64,000 bases of DNA from an uncultured Alphaproteobacteria bacterium (GTDB taxonomy: Bacteria; Pseudomonadota; Alphaproteobacteria; Rhizobiales; Rhizobiaceae). The first letter of the stretch is position 1. Each line of letters opens with the position of its first letter. Where the stretch lies: NCBI GenBank assembly GCA_929200315.1, contig CAKMZB010000003.1, positions 354,927 to 418,926 on the forward strand, in the 5' to 3' direction. Below are positions 28,848 to 37,824 of this stretch, in pieces. Below the pieces are notes generated by a model. The model saw only the letters and a list, made by a program, of their open reading frames with translations. It searched no databases and was not told the DNA's origin. The position numbers and the translations under genes are program-made.

Positions 28848-29638
28848 GCGACCCGGATACCATCCTCGCTGAGACCCAAGGCGCGGTTCGCACGCTGTGG
28901 CTGAACAGGCCGGAGGTGAAGAACGCCATGTCGCTTGCCATGGTGGAGGAGCTTCGCACGGCGCTTGCGGAAGCGGAGGCGGAACCTGCCATCCGCGTGT
29001 TGGTGCTGCGCGGCAAGGGTGGCACGTTCTGCGCCGGTGGCGACATTGCCGATATGAGCAAGGCCCGGCAGGCGGTGGTGGAGGATGGGGACGATCCCAT
29101 CGCGCGGGTCAGCACGGTTTTTGGAGAACTCTGCCTCGCCTATTCCAGGACGCCGCTGGCACTCGTGACCGTGGTGGAAGGTGGGGCCCTTGGCGGCGGC
29201 TTTGGCCTCGCCTGTGTGAGCGACATCTGCATCGCCTCCCAGAATGCGAGTTTCGGTCTGCCGGAAACGAGCCTTGGCCTCGTCCCGGCGCAGATCATGC
29301 CATTTCTGGTAGAGCGGTTGGGTTACAGCGAAGCAAAACGACTGGCCGTGCTCGGCGGCAGGATCGATGCGGCGGAGGCGCTGCGGATCGAGTTGGTACA
29401 TGAAATGGCGCAAGATGTTGAAGCGCCACTTGCCGCAACCTGCACCCAAATTCTGCGCAACCCGCCTGAAGCATTGGCCGCGACGAAGGAGCTGGCGCGA
29501 TTGGCGCGATCCACACCTGCCGACGAGATCGTGCCGATCGCCGCGCGTGCCTTTGCAAAAGCCTTCCGCGGGGAGGAGGGCGTTGAGGGAACGACGGCCT
29601 TTATGGAAAAGCGCAAACCGGAATGGGCCGTCAAATGA
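28844..29638 (+). CDS. Enoyl-CoA hydratase/isomerase (AtuE/LiuC-like)
   Basis: A 264-residue crotonase. The oxyanion-hole segments are TFCAGGDIADM and EGGALGGGFGLACVSD, and the GLPETSLGLVPAQI segment carries the region of the catalytic Glu. In Atu/Liu pathways this step hydrates the carboxylated enoyl-CoA (a glutaconyl-CoA derivative). It starts at a GTG overlapping the dehydrogenase stop and ends in an ATGA overlap with the carboxylase alpha gene. Confidence 0.85.
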   Translation: MSDPDTILAETQGAVRTLWLNRPEVKNAMSLAMVEELRTALAEAEAEPAIRVLVLRGKGGTFCAGGDIADMSKARQAVVEDGDDPIARVSTVFGELCLAYSRTPLALVTVVEGGALGGGFGLACVSDICIASQNASFGLPETSLGLVPAQIMPFLVERLGYSEAKRLAVLGGRIDAAEALRIELVHEMAQDVEAPLAATCTQILRNPPEALAATKELARLARSTPADEIVPIAARAFAKAFRGEEGVEGTTAFMEKRKPEWAVK

Positions 29639-31590
29639 GCGCCCCGATCCGCAAACTGCTCATCGCCAATCGTGGTGAAATCGCCTGCCGCATCATGCGC
29701 ACAGCAGCGGCAAAGGGCATCGCCACCGTCGCAGTTTATTCAGATGCCGATGCGGGCGCGGTCCACGTGAAACAGGCCGATGAAGCGGTGCATATTGGCC
29801 CCTCTCCCGCAGCCCAGTCCTATCTCAACATCGACGCCATTATAGAAGCGGCGCACCAAACCGGCACGGATGCCATCCATCCGGGCTACGGGTTCCTGTC
29901 GGAAAATTCTGGCTTTGCTGAGGCCAGTGCCGCCGCCGGTCTCACCTTCATCGGCCCACCCGCCAGCGCCATCGCCTCCATGGGGGACAAGGCGACCGCG
30001 AAGACGATCATGGAAGAAGCGGGCGTGCCCACCGTGCCCGGCTACCGCGACAGCCAGGACGATGCCGTCCTTGCCAAGGCTGCCGAAGCAATCGGAACGC
30101 CACTTCTCATCAAGGCGGTGGCCGGCGGTGGAGGCCGCGGAATGCGGCGGGGTGATGATCTCACAGCCTTCAGAGAGGCCCTCACCAGCGCCCGCCGTGA
30201 GGCCCAGAGCGCATTCGGCAACGGCGATGTGATGCTGGAGAAATGCATCACGTCAGCCAAGCATATTGAAGTGCAGATCATTGGCGATGCGCATGGCAAT
30301 GTGCTGCATCTGGGGGAGCGTGATTGCACCGCGCAACGCCGCCATCAGAAAGTTATCGAAGAGGCCCCGTCACCCTCCCTCACCGCGGCCCAGCGCGAGG
30401 CAATCTGCGCCGATGCCGTCACAGCGGCAAAGGCGGTGAGCTACATTAATGCCGGGACCGTGGAATTCCTTCTCGCCGATGATGGCGCTCACTATTTTCT
30501 CGAAATGAACACCCGTCTCCAGGTCGAGCATCCGGTGACGGAGGAAGTGACGGGAATTGACCTCGTCGCCTGGCAATTGCGCGTCGCGGCAGGGGGAAAG
30601 CTGACGCTTGAGCAGAAAGACATCACCCCGACCGGTCATTCGATCGAAGCCCGGCTCTATGCCGAGGATCCTGCGGCAGATTTCGCGCCGCAGACCGGCC
30701 GCGTCCTCCATTGGCGGCCGCAAGACGCGGAACTGCGCATCGATGATGGAATCACTGAGGGCGATGCGATAACGCCCCACTATGACCCGATGATCGCCAA
30801 GATCATCGCTCATGGGTCAGATCGCGTTGCCGCGATTCAGCACCTCGCTGAGGCGTTGCGAAAGGCACCGCTCCTCGGCCTGCGCACCAACCGGCGGCTC
30901 CTGATCAACCTTCTGGAGAGCGATGCGTTCAGGGAAGCCAGCTTGGACACAGCAACCCTCGATCGCTGGGTCGAGACGGGCAATGCCGCCATCGCGCCCA
31001 AGGCTCCGGCTTCAGAGGATTTTGCAATCGCTGGCGCCTTTTTGGCGCTGGAACGGGGTGGCGATTGGTGGCGCTCATCGGGAATTGCGGAATGCCCGCT
31101 AACCATCTTCATCGGCGAGGACGAGCGGGACGTGCATCTCACCTTCGAGCGCAGCCAGCTCACCAACCTCATTGTGGACGGCGAGACCATCGCGGTTGCA
31201 GAGCCACGCTTTGAAGACCGGATGTTGAGTTTCACCCTCGACGGCATCGCACAAAGAGCCACCGTGCTGCGTGACGGCGCGACCATCTGGCTCGACCGCA
31301 GCGGAACCACGCTGACCGCCCAGGAAGCAGACCCCACCGGCACCAGCACCCAGACCGTCGATTCCTCGCGGATCACCGCTCCGGTCTCCGGCCTCATTCA
31401 GGCGATGCCCGTTGTGGTTGGCGATAAAATCGAAGTCGGTCAGACCCTCGCCGTGATCGAAGCCATGAAGATGGAGACGGTCCTCACCGCAACTGCGTCT
31501 GGCAAAGTCAAGGCGATTGCGGCCACCGAGGGTGCGCAGGCCAAGGCGGGGGACGTGCTCATCGAACTGGAATTGGATGACAATGGATAA
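29635..31590 (+). CDS. Acyl-CoA carboxylase alpha subunit (biotin carboxylase plus biotin carrier)
   Basis: A 651-residue fusion. Residues about 1-445 are biotin carboxylase (KLLIANRGEIACRI, the glycine-rich ATP loop AVAGGGGRGMRRG, EMNTRLQVEHPVTEEVTG). A linker domain follows, and the C-terminal carrier domain has the biotinylation site EAMKMET. The layout equals MccA/LiuD/AtuF. The ATG at 29635 overlaps the hydratase stop. It works with the beta subunit encoded 2 kb upstream. Confidence 0.92.
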   Translation: MSAPIRKLLIANRGEIACRIMRTAAAKGIATVAVYSDADAGAVHVKQADEAVHIGPSPAAQSYLNIDAIIEAAHQTGTDAIHPGYGFLSENSGFAEASAAAGLTFIGPPASAIASMGDKATAKTIMEEAGVPTVPGYRDSQDDAVLAKAAEAIGTPLLIKAVAGGGGRGMRRGDDLTAFREALTSARREAQSAFGNGDVMLEKCITSAKHIEVQIIGDAHGNVLHLGERDCTAQRRHQKVIEEAPSPSLTAAQREAICADAVTAAKAVSYINAGTVEFLLADDGAHYFLEMNTRLQVEHPVTEEVTGIDLVAWQLRVAAGGKLTLEQKDITPTGHSIEARLYAEDPAADFAPQTGRVLHWRPQDAELRIDDGITEGDAITPHYDPMIAKIIAHGSDRVAAIQHLAEALRKAPLLGLRTNRRLLINLLESDAFREASLDTATLDRWVETGNAAIAPKAPASEDFAIAGAFLALERGGDWWRSSGIAECPLTIFIGEDERDVHLTFERSQLTNLIVDGETIAVAEPRFEDRMLSFTLDGIAQRATVLRDGATIWLDRSGTTLTAQEADPTGTSTQTVDSSRITAPVSGLIQAMPVVVGDKIEVGQTLAVIEAMKMETVLTATASGKVKAIAATEGAQAKAGDVLIELELDDNG

Positions 31591-32446
31591 GGCGATTCTC
31601 ACCTGTGCCCTGAATGGTGTTCTCACCAATCCGGCACAGCACCCGGTGCCCGTCACGCCAGCCGAATGTGCCACCTCCGCACGTCAGGCCTATGACGCTG
31701 GCGCGGCCATCATCCACATCCACTTCCGTCGCCAGGACGAGGGACAAGGTCACCTGCCGAGCTGGGAACCGCAGGTCGCCATCGATATTGTCGGTGCGAT
31801 CCGCAACGCCTGCCCCGGTATCCTCATCAACCAGACCACCGGGACGGTGGGCGCTGATATTTCTGGCCCCCTTGCCTGTCTGCGCGAAGTGAAACCGGAG
31901 ATCGCCGCCGCCAATGCCGGGAGCCTCAATTATCTGAAGCTGAAATCCGATGGCTCCTGGGCCTGGCCGCCGATGCTCTTCGACAATCCGGTGGAGAAAG
32001 TGGAGCGCTTTCTCAATGTGATGAACGAGATCGGCGCACGGCCGGAGTTTGAATGTTTCGACACCGGAATCGTGCGATCGGTGGAAATGTTCGTGAAAAG
32101 CGGCATGGCGACCAGCGCACAATACAATTTCGTCATGGGCGTGGCCTCCGGGATGCCCGTCGACGCGCAGCTTCTGGAGCTGCTCCTCCCCTACCGCCTC
32201 GATGGTGCGCCTTGGCAGACAACCCTGATCGGCCGCTCGGACATCTGGCCCGTCCACCAGCGCGCCGCCGAACTTGGCGGGATGCTGCGCACCGGCGTTG
32301 AAGACACATTCTACCTGCCCAACGGCGAGAAGACGGCTGGCAACGGCCCACTCATCGACGCCCTGGCGGCATGTGCAAAAAATGCGGGCCGCGACATCGC
32401 AACGCCGGATGAGGCGCGGGCGATTTTGGGGTTGATCCCCAATTAG
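31583..32446 (+). CDS. Beta-keto acid cleavage enzyme (BKACE, DUF849), divergent
   Basis: A 287-residue TIM-barrel protein of the BKACE family. The metal site is IIHIHFRRQDEG instead of the common HLHARDP, and the NQTTGTVG loop and FECFDTGIVRS segment are recognisable. The start at 31583 overlaps the carboxylase alpha stop. Placed last in an Atu/Liu-type operon, it occupies the position of the HMG-CoA-type lyase (LiuE) and might cleave a keto acid by acetyl-CoA exchange. That role is inference only. Confidence 0.85.
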   Translation: MDKAILTCALNGVLTNPAQHPVPVTPAECATSARQAYDAGAAIIHIHFRRQDEGQGHLPSWEPQVAIDIVGAIRNACPGILINQTTGTVGADISGPLACLREVKPEIAAANAGSLNYLKLKSDGSWAWPPMLFDNPVEKVERFLNVMNEIGARPEFECFDTGIVRSVEMFVKSGMATSAQYNFVMGVASGMPVDAQLLELLLPYRLDGAPWQTTLIGRSDIWPVHQRAAELGGMLRTGVEDTFYLPNGEKTAGNGPLIDALAACAKNAGRDIATPDEARAILGLIPN

Positions 32447-32479
32447 ACGATTGCCAACGCTCCGGCTTTGCCGCGGGCT

Positions 32480-33787
32480 CTAGTCATCCCACCACCAATC
32501 ATCGTCGTCGTCATCATCTCCAGGCAGGGCCCTGCATTCTCCGCTTTCACGGTCCGCTTCGAGATCTTCCGCCCGGTTCTCAGCAAGAGCACGCGCCAGG
32601 GAAAGGCCACTGAAGGAGAAATCTTCCAACACTTCCACACCACCTGAACTCTTCGACGTGAGAGTGAAAGTGACAATGTCCACTTCCTCTATCCGATCAA
32701 TCTCCGTCTCTAAGTCTTCGTCGCCCCCCATGCCATTGAAGGAAATACTTCCAACAACATCATCAGGCACAGAATCGAAAATCTGAAATCCTTCAAGGTC
32801 GACATAGGTTGTGTGGACGGTATGGCGGTACTCTTTCGTCTCATAGGTCAGCTCCAGCTCTTCGCTGCCCTCAAATTGAAGTTTTTCCTTGATGACAAGC
32901 GCAAGGCCCGGCCGCGCGCCCTTGTAATCTCCATCCAGCCTGAAATGCAGGCGCTGGCTGCCGTCGCGCGTATTCAGCAGCACTTCCCACCCGCCCGGTG
33001 CCCTGGCCGTGACAGAGAAATCTCCAAGACTCTCGGTAAAAAGACACAACGGCTTGGTCAGCGCAGCAAACTGTTCCTCTGTTGGGGAGTCGTCCTCAGG
33101 CGTGTCACTGACACTTTCACTCGCCGCTTCAGCTCCGCCGCGGCAGGGGTGATCATAGGGCTGGGTGTGATTGCACAAGAGCTCAATCAGATTTGCGGCG
33201 TCGATGGACCAGTTTGTGTCCTGTCCGGCGTAGATATTGATCGCGTCCATGTCCGCGTAATTTTCCAGCAGGTATTCAAGATGGTCGGACTTAAAATCCG
33301 CGCGGAAGTCGATCCAGAGGCTCCCATCAACTTTGGTGCTGCAAGAGACAAAATTGCCCCGGTGCAGATCCTCAGCCGTGCGGGCACATTGAAGTTGGCA
33401 GTTGGCAGCAAGGTTTGACTCCCCGACGCACTGGCTGACCGGCCATTCTGATTGTGCCTTGTAGAAAGTGAAAAACTGGTATTCCCCGTCCCGCTTGGTG
33501 CGAATGTCGATATCCAGCTTATCGACCACCATGTTCTGCCCATAGGCAGCACGAAGGTGGAATTTCGCCGTTCCGGTAAAGGTGGTGACGATAAATTTGG
33601 CGATCCTGTCTGAGGTTTCGGTAAAATTGTCGCTGGAATAGACAATCGATCCTCTGCGATCTTCGGTAAGATCCTCGGCCTCGTCAAAGCGCCACTCTCC
33701 GGCAAAGGCGGGTGGTAGCAGAATAAGCGATGCGGCAAGGACCGTGGCATAGACTACCAAGGGGGCGGCGCGCCAAAAAATAGCCAT
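32480..33787 (-). CDS. Secreted protein of unknown function with Asp-rich, Trp-ended C-terminus
   Basis: A 435-residue protein that I do not recognise. A signal peptide is clear (hydrophobic segment ending PPAFAGEW). The mature protein has several cysteines in the first half (CVGES, CQLQC, SCSTK), suggestive of disulfides, then an acidic linker around residue 235, and a second beta-rich half. It ends in seven Asp followed by three Trp and two Asp. The ATG at 33787 has a GGGGGAA site. It stands alone, convergent with the BKACE operon, and its role is unknown. Confidence 0.7.
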   Translation of the reverse strand: MAIFWRAAPLVVYATVLAASLILLPPAFAGEWRFDEAEDLTEDRRGSIVYSSDNFTETSDRIAKFIVTTFTGTAKFHLRAAYGQNMVVDKLDIDIRTKRDGEYQFFTFYKAQSEWPVSQCVGESNLAANCQLQCARTAEDLHRGNFVSCSTKVDGSLWIDFRADFKSDHLEYLLENYADMDAINIYAGQDTNWSIDAANLIELLCNHTQPYDHPCRGGAEAASESVSDTPEDDSPTEEQFAALTKPLCLFTESLGDFSVTARAPGGWEVLLNTRDGSQRLHFRLDGDYKGARPGLALVIKEKLQFEGSEELELTYETKEYRHTVHTTYVDLEGFQIFDSVPDDVVGSISFNGMGGDEDLETEIDRIEEVDIVTFTLTSKSSGGVEVLEDFSFSGLSLARALAENRAEDLEADRESGECRALPGDDDDDDDWWWDD

Positions 33788-33935
33788 CTGAATTCCCCCA
33801 TTCCCCAATGTCCAAGCTCCCAGCGTGTCATCTTACATGGTTGGGCGGTTTTCGGAAATTGCGGGAAAGTCACCAGGTTAGGATCAAAGCCGAATCTGCG
33901 CATAATAACTGCTCGAGCTGGTCAGATCACCGCTT

Positions 33936-34712
33936 CTATCCTTGTGGCCATTTCGCCGGGCGCTTCTCCAGAAACGCGCTGATTCCTTCCTTCGCCTCGG
34001 CGGACATCATCACACGGCGCAGCGCTTCATTGTTCATTTTCCAGGCATCGTCTTTGCTCCCCTCGCCGCTGTTGCGGGCTAGCGCAAGGGTTTCAGTGAT
34101 CGCATCCGGGGCATTGGCAGTGATGGTTTGGGCGAGGGCCTGAGCAGCGGCAAGCGCGCCGCCTTTCTTCACGATTGCATTGAGGAGGCCATAACTGTGC
34201 GCCTCTTCTGCCGTGACCATCCTGCCGGTGAGGAGGATTTCGTTGGCAATCACCTGCGGGACACGGTGGCGCAGGCGGATTGCACCACCGCCGCCCGCGA
34301 TAAGACCGAGCTTGGGTTCCGGCACGCCGAAAATCGCGCCTTCCCCGGCGATGGCCATGTCGCAGGCGAGGAGGATTTCAAAGCCGCCTGCAAGCGCTGC
34401 GCCTTCCACGGCGGCGATGACGGGTTTGCCCGGTTTGCGGTTCACGAAACCGCCAAAGCCGCCTTTGCCAAAGAGGATAGTTTCACCTTCACCCGCTATG
34501 AACGCAGCAAGATCCATCCCGGCGCAGAAATGGCCGCCAGAGCCGGTCAGGATAGCGACGCGGATGTCGTCATCTTCCTCAAACCGCGCGATCACTTCAC
34601 GCAGGGCGTCTGACATTGTGATGTTAATGGCGTTGCGCTTGGCGGGTCGGTCGAGGGTGATGGTGGCAATTTCACCCACCTTCTCAAACAGCACGCCTTC
34701 AAGGTCACTCAT
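33936..34712 (-). CDS. Enoyl-CoA hydratase/isomerase (crotonase)
   Basis: A 258-residue crotonase with the oxyanion loops HFCAGMDLAAF and EGAALAGGFEILLACDM. The FGVPEPKLGLIAGGGG segment contains the expected Glu positions. It lies two bases downstream of an acyl-CoA ligase gene on the minus strand and forms a two-gene unit with it. It converges on nothing nearby; the 148 bases downstream of it hold no gene. Confidence 0.88.
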   Translation of the reverse strand: MSDLEGVLFEKVGEIATITLDRPAKRNAINITMSDALREVIARFEEDDDIRVAILTGSGGHFCAGMDLAAFIAGEGETILFGKGGFGGFVNRKPGKPVIAAVEGAALAGGFEILLACDMAIAGEGAIFGVPEPKLGLIAGGGGAIRLRHRVPQVIANEILLTGRMVTAEEAHSYGLLNAIVKKGGALAAAQALAQTITANAPDAITETLALARNSGEGSKDDAWKMNNEALRRVMMSAEAKEGISAFLEKRPAKWPQG

Positions 34713-34714
34713 GG

Positions 34715-36346
34715 CTAAAGCTCCTTCGCCCGCCGCCGCAATTCAGCGCGGATCAGCTTGCCCGTGGTGGTCATGGGCATGTCGTTGATGAAAACCACCT
34801 GGCGGGGATATTCGTAAGCTGCGAGACGCTCACGCACATGAGTGGCTATCTCGTCGCGGAGTGCGTCGGATGGCGTGTGGCCTTCGGTGAGTTCAAGAAA
34901 CGCAACGACAATCTCTCCCCGCGTCGGGTCCGGTTTGCCGACAACGCCCGCCCGCGCGACTGCGGGATGCGTGACGAGACAGTCTTCAATTTCCGAAGGG
35001 CCGATCCGGTAGCCTGAGGAGGAGATGACATCATCGTCGCGCCCGATGAAGCGGATGCGCCCGCTGGCCGTTAGCGCACCCCTGTCACCGGTGAGAAGCC
35101 ACTCTTTGCCATCGACAGTGCGGAACTTCTCCTGCGTCGCTTCGGGCCTGTTCCAGTAGTGGAGGAACATAACGGGGTCCGGCGCCCGCACCGCAACCTC
35201 GCCCTCCTCTTCCACCGCGCAAAATGTGCCGTCTTCGCCGAGCACCGCCACTTCGTGGCCCGGAACGGCAAAACCCATGACGCCCGGCTCGGCCTTTTCC
35301 AGCGCCGCGCAGGAGGAGACGGTCATGTTGCATTCGGTCTGGCCGTAAAACTCGTTGATCGTCACGCCCAGCACCTCGCGGCCCCACTCAATGAGATCTT
35401 TGCCAAGGGTTTCACCGCCGCTGGCAACGGAACGCAGGTTGATCGGCCAGTGCTCCGGATTTTCCACCTGCCGCATCATGCGCAGTGCCGTTGGCGGCAG
35501 GAAGACGTTGCGGATGGCGTGGTTTGCAATCAGCTCGAATGCCGCTTCGCCGGTAAACTTTTCAAACCGCCGCGCTATCACAGGCACACCGTGATGGAGC
35601 GCGGGCATAAGCACATCGAGTAGCCCACCGATCCAGGCCCAATCCGCCGGGGTCCAGATGCGATCCCCCGGTTGGGGCAGAAAATCATGACTCATCTCCA
35701 CGCCAGGCAGATGACCGAGCAGCACGCGGTGGGCATGAAGCGCGCCCTTTGGATTGCCGGTCGTTCCGGACGTGTAGATAAGCAAAGCCGGATCATCGGC
35801 ACGGGTCTTTTGTGGTGTGAAGTCAGCGGACGCCTCCGCGCAGAGGGCGTGGAAGTCAACGGCATTTTCGTGAGGGCCGTCGATGGAAAAGACGTGTTTC
35901 AGGTCCGGTAGCGAGGGTGCGAGCGCTGCAAGTTTTGCTGCACCGTCGGTATTGGTGATGACGATTTTTGTGCCTGCATCCGCAAGGCGATATTGCAGCG
36001 CGTCAGGGCCGAAGAGGGTAAAAAGCGGCTGGGCAATCCGCGCCGCTTTGGTGATGGCGACATAGGCCTTCGCTGTGTCGATCCCCTGGGGCAACAGCAC
36101 CGCCACACGGTCGCCAACATCACTGTGGCGGGCCATGACATGGGCCATCCGGTTTGACCCCGCGCGCAGCTCAGCAAAGGTGCAGACGGTCTCTTCACCC
36201 GTCTCCGACACGTCGATGACAGCGGCCCGGTCGGGGTGATCGGCGGCGATACGGTCGCAGATATCTGCGCCAATGTTGTAGAAATCCGGCACATCCCAGC
36301 GAAAGGCCGCGCGCAGGTCGGCCACAGAATTGGCTTTTGGGAGCAT
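34715..36346 (-). CDS. AMP-forming acyl-CoA synthetase (medium-chain/AtuH-like)
   Basis: A 543-residue ANL-family ligase that activates a carboxylic acid to its CoA thioester. The AMP-binding P-loop is LIYTSGTTGNPKGALHAHR, followed by NEFYGQTECN, the LTGDRG hinge region and the C-terminal catalytic lysine in TTGKLIRAELRRR. The ATG at 36346 is preferred to an upstream in-frame GTG. It probably feeds the acyl-CoA operon transcribed from the opposite direction. Confidence 0.9.
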   Translation of the reverse strand: MLPKANSVADLRAAFRWDVPDFYNIGADICDRIAADHPDRAAVIDVSETGEETVCTFAELRAGSNRMAHVMARHSDVGDRVAVLLPQGIDTAKAYVAITKAARIAQPLFTLFGPDALQYRLADAGTKIVITNTDGAAKLAALAPSLPDLKHVFSIDGPHENAVDFHALCAEASADFTPQKTRADDPALLIYTSGTTGNPKGALHAHRVLLGHLPGVEMSHDFLPQPGDRIWTPADWAWIGGLLDVLMPALHHGVPVIARRFEKFTGEAAFELIANHAIRNVFLPPTALRMMRQVENPEHWPINLRSVASGGETLGKDLIEWGREVLGVTINEFYGQTECNMTVSSCAALEKAEPGVMGFAVPGHEVAVLGEDGTFCAVEEEGEVAVRAPDPVMFLHYWNRPEATQEKFRTVDGKEWLLTGDRGALTASGRIRFIGRDDDVISSSGYRIGPSEIEDCLVTHPAVARAGVVGKPDPTRGEIVVAFLELTEGHTPSDALRDEIATHVRERLAAYEYPRQVVFINDMPMTTTGKLIRAELRRRAKEL

Positions 36347-36441
36347 CACGGATCTTTTCTGGAGGCGTGGGGTATCAGCGCCGATTGTGCCAAGCCGCAC
36401 GCCATCCCGCCAGTGGTTTGGCTAAAGTCCTCTAAATCCCC

Positions 36442-37044
36442 CTAGAGCCCACCGTGAACGCCCAGCGCTTCTTCCAGTTCGCGCTCCTCGTAGCTGAAAT
36501 GGGAATCCACAACCTCCTCGAGGTTTGAAATCACCTCCTTAAGATCAGCAAGTGTTGCGGCGGCCGGGTTCTGGACGAACGCGGCTCCCCTTTCGCTAAG
36601 GGCGCCGATGAGCGTGTGAACCACTTCGTGTTCCTTGCGTAGCTTGGCGACCACAGCACGCAGACCCTCGCTGCCGTTCTGCTCAAGGGTTGGGAAGGTA
36701 TGGCCTTCCTCAATGTTGTGGTGGAATTGCAGATGCTGGCATTCACGCCCACAGATCGCACCGAAGAGGCGCAGGTTCTGCGCAATCGCCATAGTGTTGA
36801 GGACCTTTGTAAGATCGCCCGCAGCGGCGGCGTCATCCTCAATGCGCGTGAGCACGCGGCGCACCTGCGCCAACTCACGGCGATGGTGGGCGTGGATCAT
36901 CGCAAGCTGACGGCCAAAGGCACGGTGTGTATCCGTCGCATCCTGTATGGCGGGGGCCGAAGGGCGGGCGGCTTCGTCAAGATCGGCGCGCCCGGGCAGG
37001 GGCGACCGTTGCCCCCCCTCGGGGTGATCATAGAGAATAGGCAT
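36442..37044 (-). CDS. Hemerythrin HHE cation-binding domain protein
   Basis: A 200-residue cytosolic protein. The di-iron-type ligands can be followed along the four-helix bundle: HHRREL, QFHHNIEEGHTFP, KEHEVVHTL and HFSYEERELEE. Such proteins bind oxygen or nitric oxide or act in iron-sulfur repair. The ATG at 37044 is chosen over an in-frame TTG five codons earlier. It is divergent from the response regulator gene with a 168-base intergenic region. Confidence 0.82.
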   Translation of the reverse strand: MPILYDHPEGGQRSPLPGRADLDEAARPSAPAIQDATDTHRAFGRQLAMIHAHHRRELAQVRRVLTRIEDDAAAAGDLTKVLNTMAIAQNLRLFGAICGRECQHLQFHHNIEEGHTFPTLEQNGSEGLRAVVAKLRKEHEVVHTLIGALSERGAAFVQNPAAATLADLKEVISNLEEVVDSHFSYEERELEEALGVHGGL

Positions 37045-37212
37045 GTGGTCGATCCGCAAAGGCTACTTGGCGCTGACGCTAAGGCGGGACGGACCGTTAA
37101 TGCAATGGCCGATTATCAACATGCCAGGTGACGCATTTAATTTGGTTCAACGAGTATATCTGCTAGTATACACTTCAACATCACAGATCCGCGGCGCGCA
37201 GAAACCTGATTC

Positions 37213-37824
37213 ATGAAGATCTTGCTGGCAGATGACCACGAACTCGTCCGGGACACGATTGGTGCCTATCTCGCCCAAGAGGTGGATATGAGCATCGTCA
37301 CCGCCGCTGATTTCGACCAGGCTGCAGCGGCTATGACCAATGAGGGGCCCTTCGATGTGGTGTTGCTGGACTGGTCAATGCCCGGAATGGACGGGTTGGA
37401 TGGCCTGGCCCGCGCGAAAGAGCTGAATTTTGGAAGCCCTGTTGCCATTCTCTCCGGAACGGCAACCCGCGCCATTGCCGAAAAGGTGCTGGCGGAAGGT
37501 GCCGCAGGCTTCCTGCCCAAAACCCTCGCCGCCAAATCCCTTGTCCATGCCGTTCGGTTCATGATGACTGGCGAGCAATATGCCCCGATCCAGTTCATGA
37601 CAGAGCCGGACGAGAGTGTTCACCCGCTTGCTGAAAAGCTGACCAAACGGGAGATGGAAGTTCTTGGCGGGCTAGTGGATGGCCGCTCCAACAAAGAAAT
37701 TGCCCGCGGTCTTGGGCTGCAGGAAGTCACCGTAAAATTGCATGTCAAAACGCTGTGCCGAAAGTTGGAGGCTCGCAACCGCACCAATGCTGCAATGATA
37801 GCGCGGGATGCCGGGCTCTTTTAG
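37213..37824 (+). CDS. NarL/FixJ-type response regulator
   Basis: A 203-residue two-component regulator. The receiver domain has Asp8/Asp9, the phosphoacceptor Asp53 in LLDWSMPGMDG and the conserved Lys in GFLPKTL. The C-terminal LuxR-type HTH (about residues 138-203) reads LTKREMEVLGGLVDGRSNKEIARGLGLQEVTVKLHVKTLCRKL. It converges with a hybrid histidine kinase, with stops overlapping by four bases. The kinase is a probable partner by proximity. Confidence 0.92.
   Translation: MKILLADDHELVRDTIGAYLAQEVDMSIVTAADFDQAAAAMTNEGPFDVVLLDWSMPGMDGLDGLARAKELNFGSPVAILSGTATRAIAEKVLAEGAAGFLPKTLAAKSLVHAVRFMMTGEQYAPIQFMTEPDESVHPLAEKLTKREMEVLGGLVDGRSNKEIARGLGLQEVTVKLHVKTLCRKLEARNRTNAAMIARDAGLF

Noticed and set aside
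26051..31590. Naming the acyl-CoA genes atuB-F or liuA-D outright
   Set aside because: Gene order favours Atu but the regulator type favours Liu, and substrate-defining residues could not be checked without alignment, so symbols were left empty.
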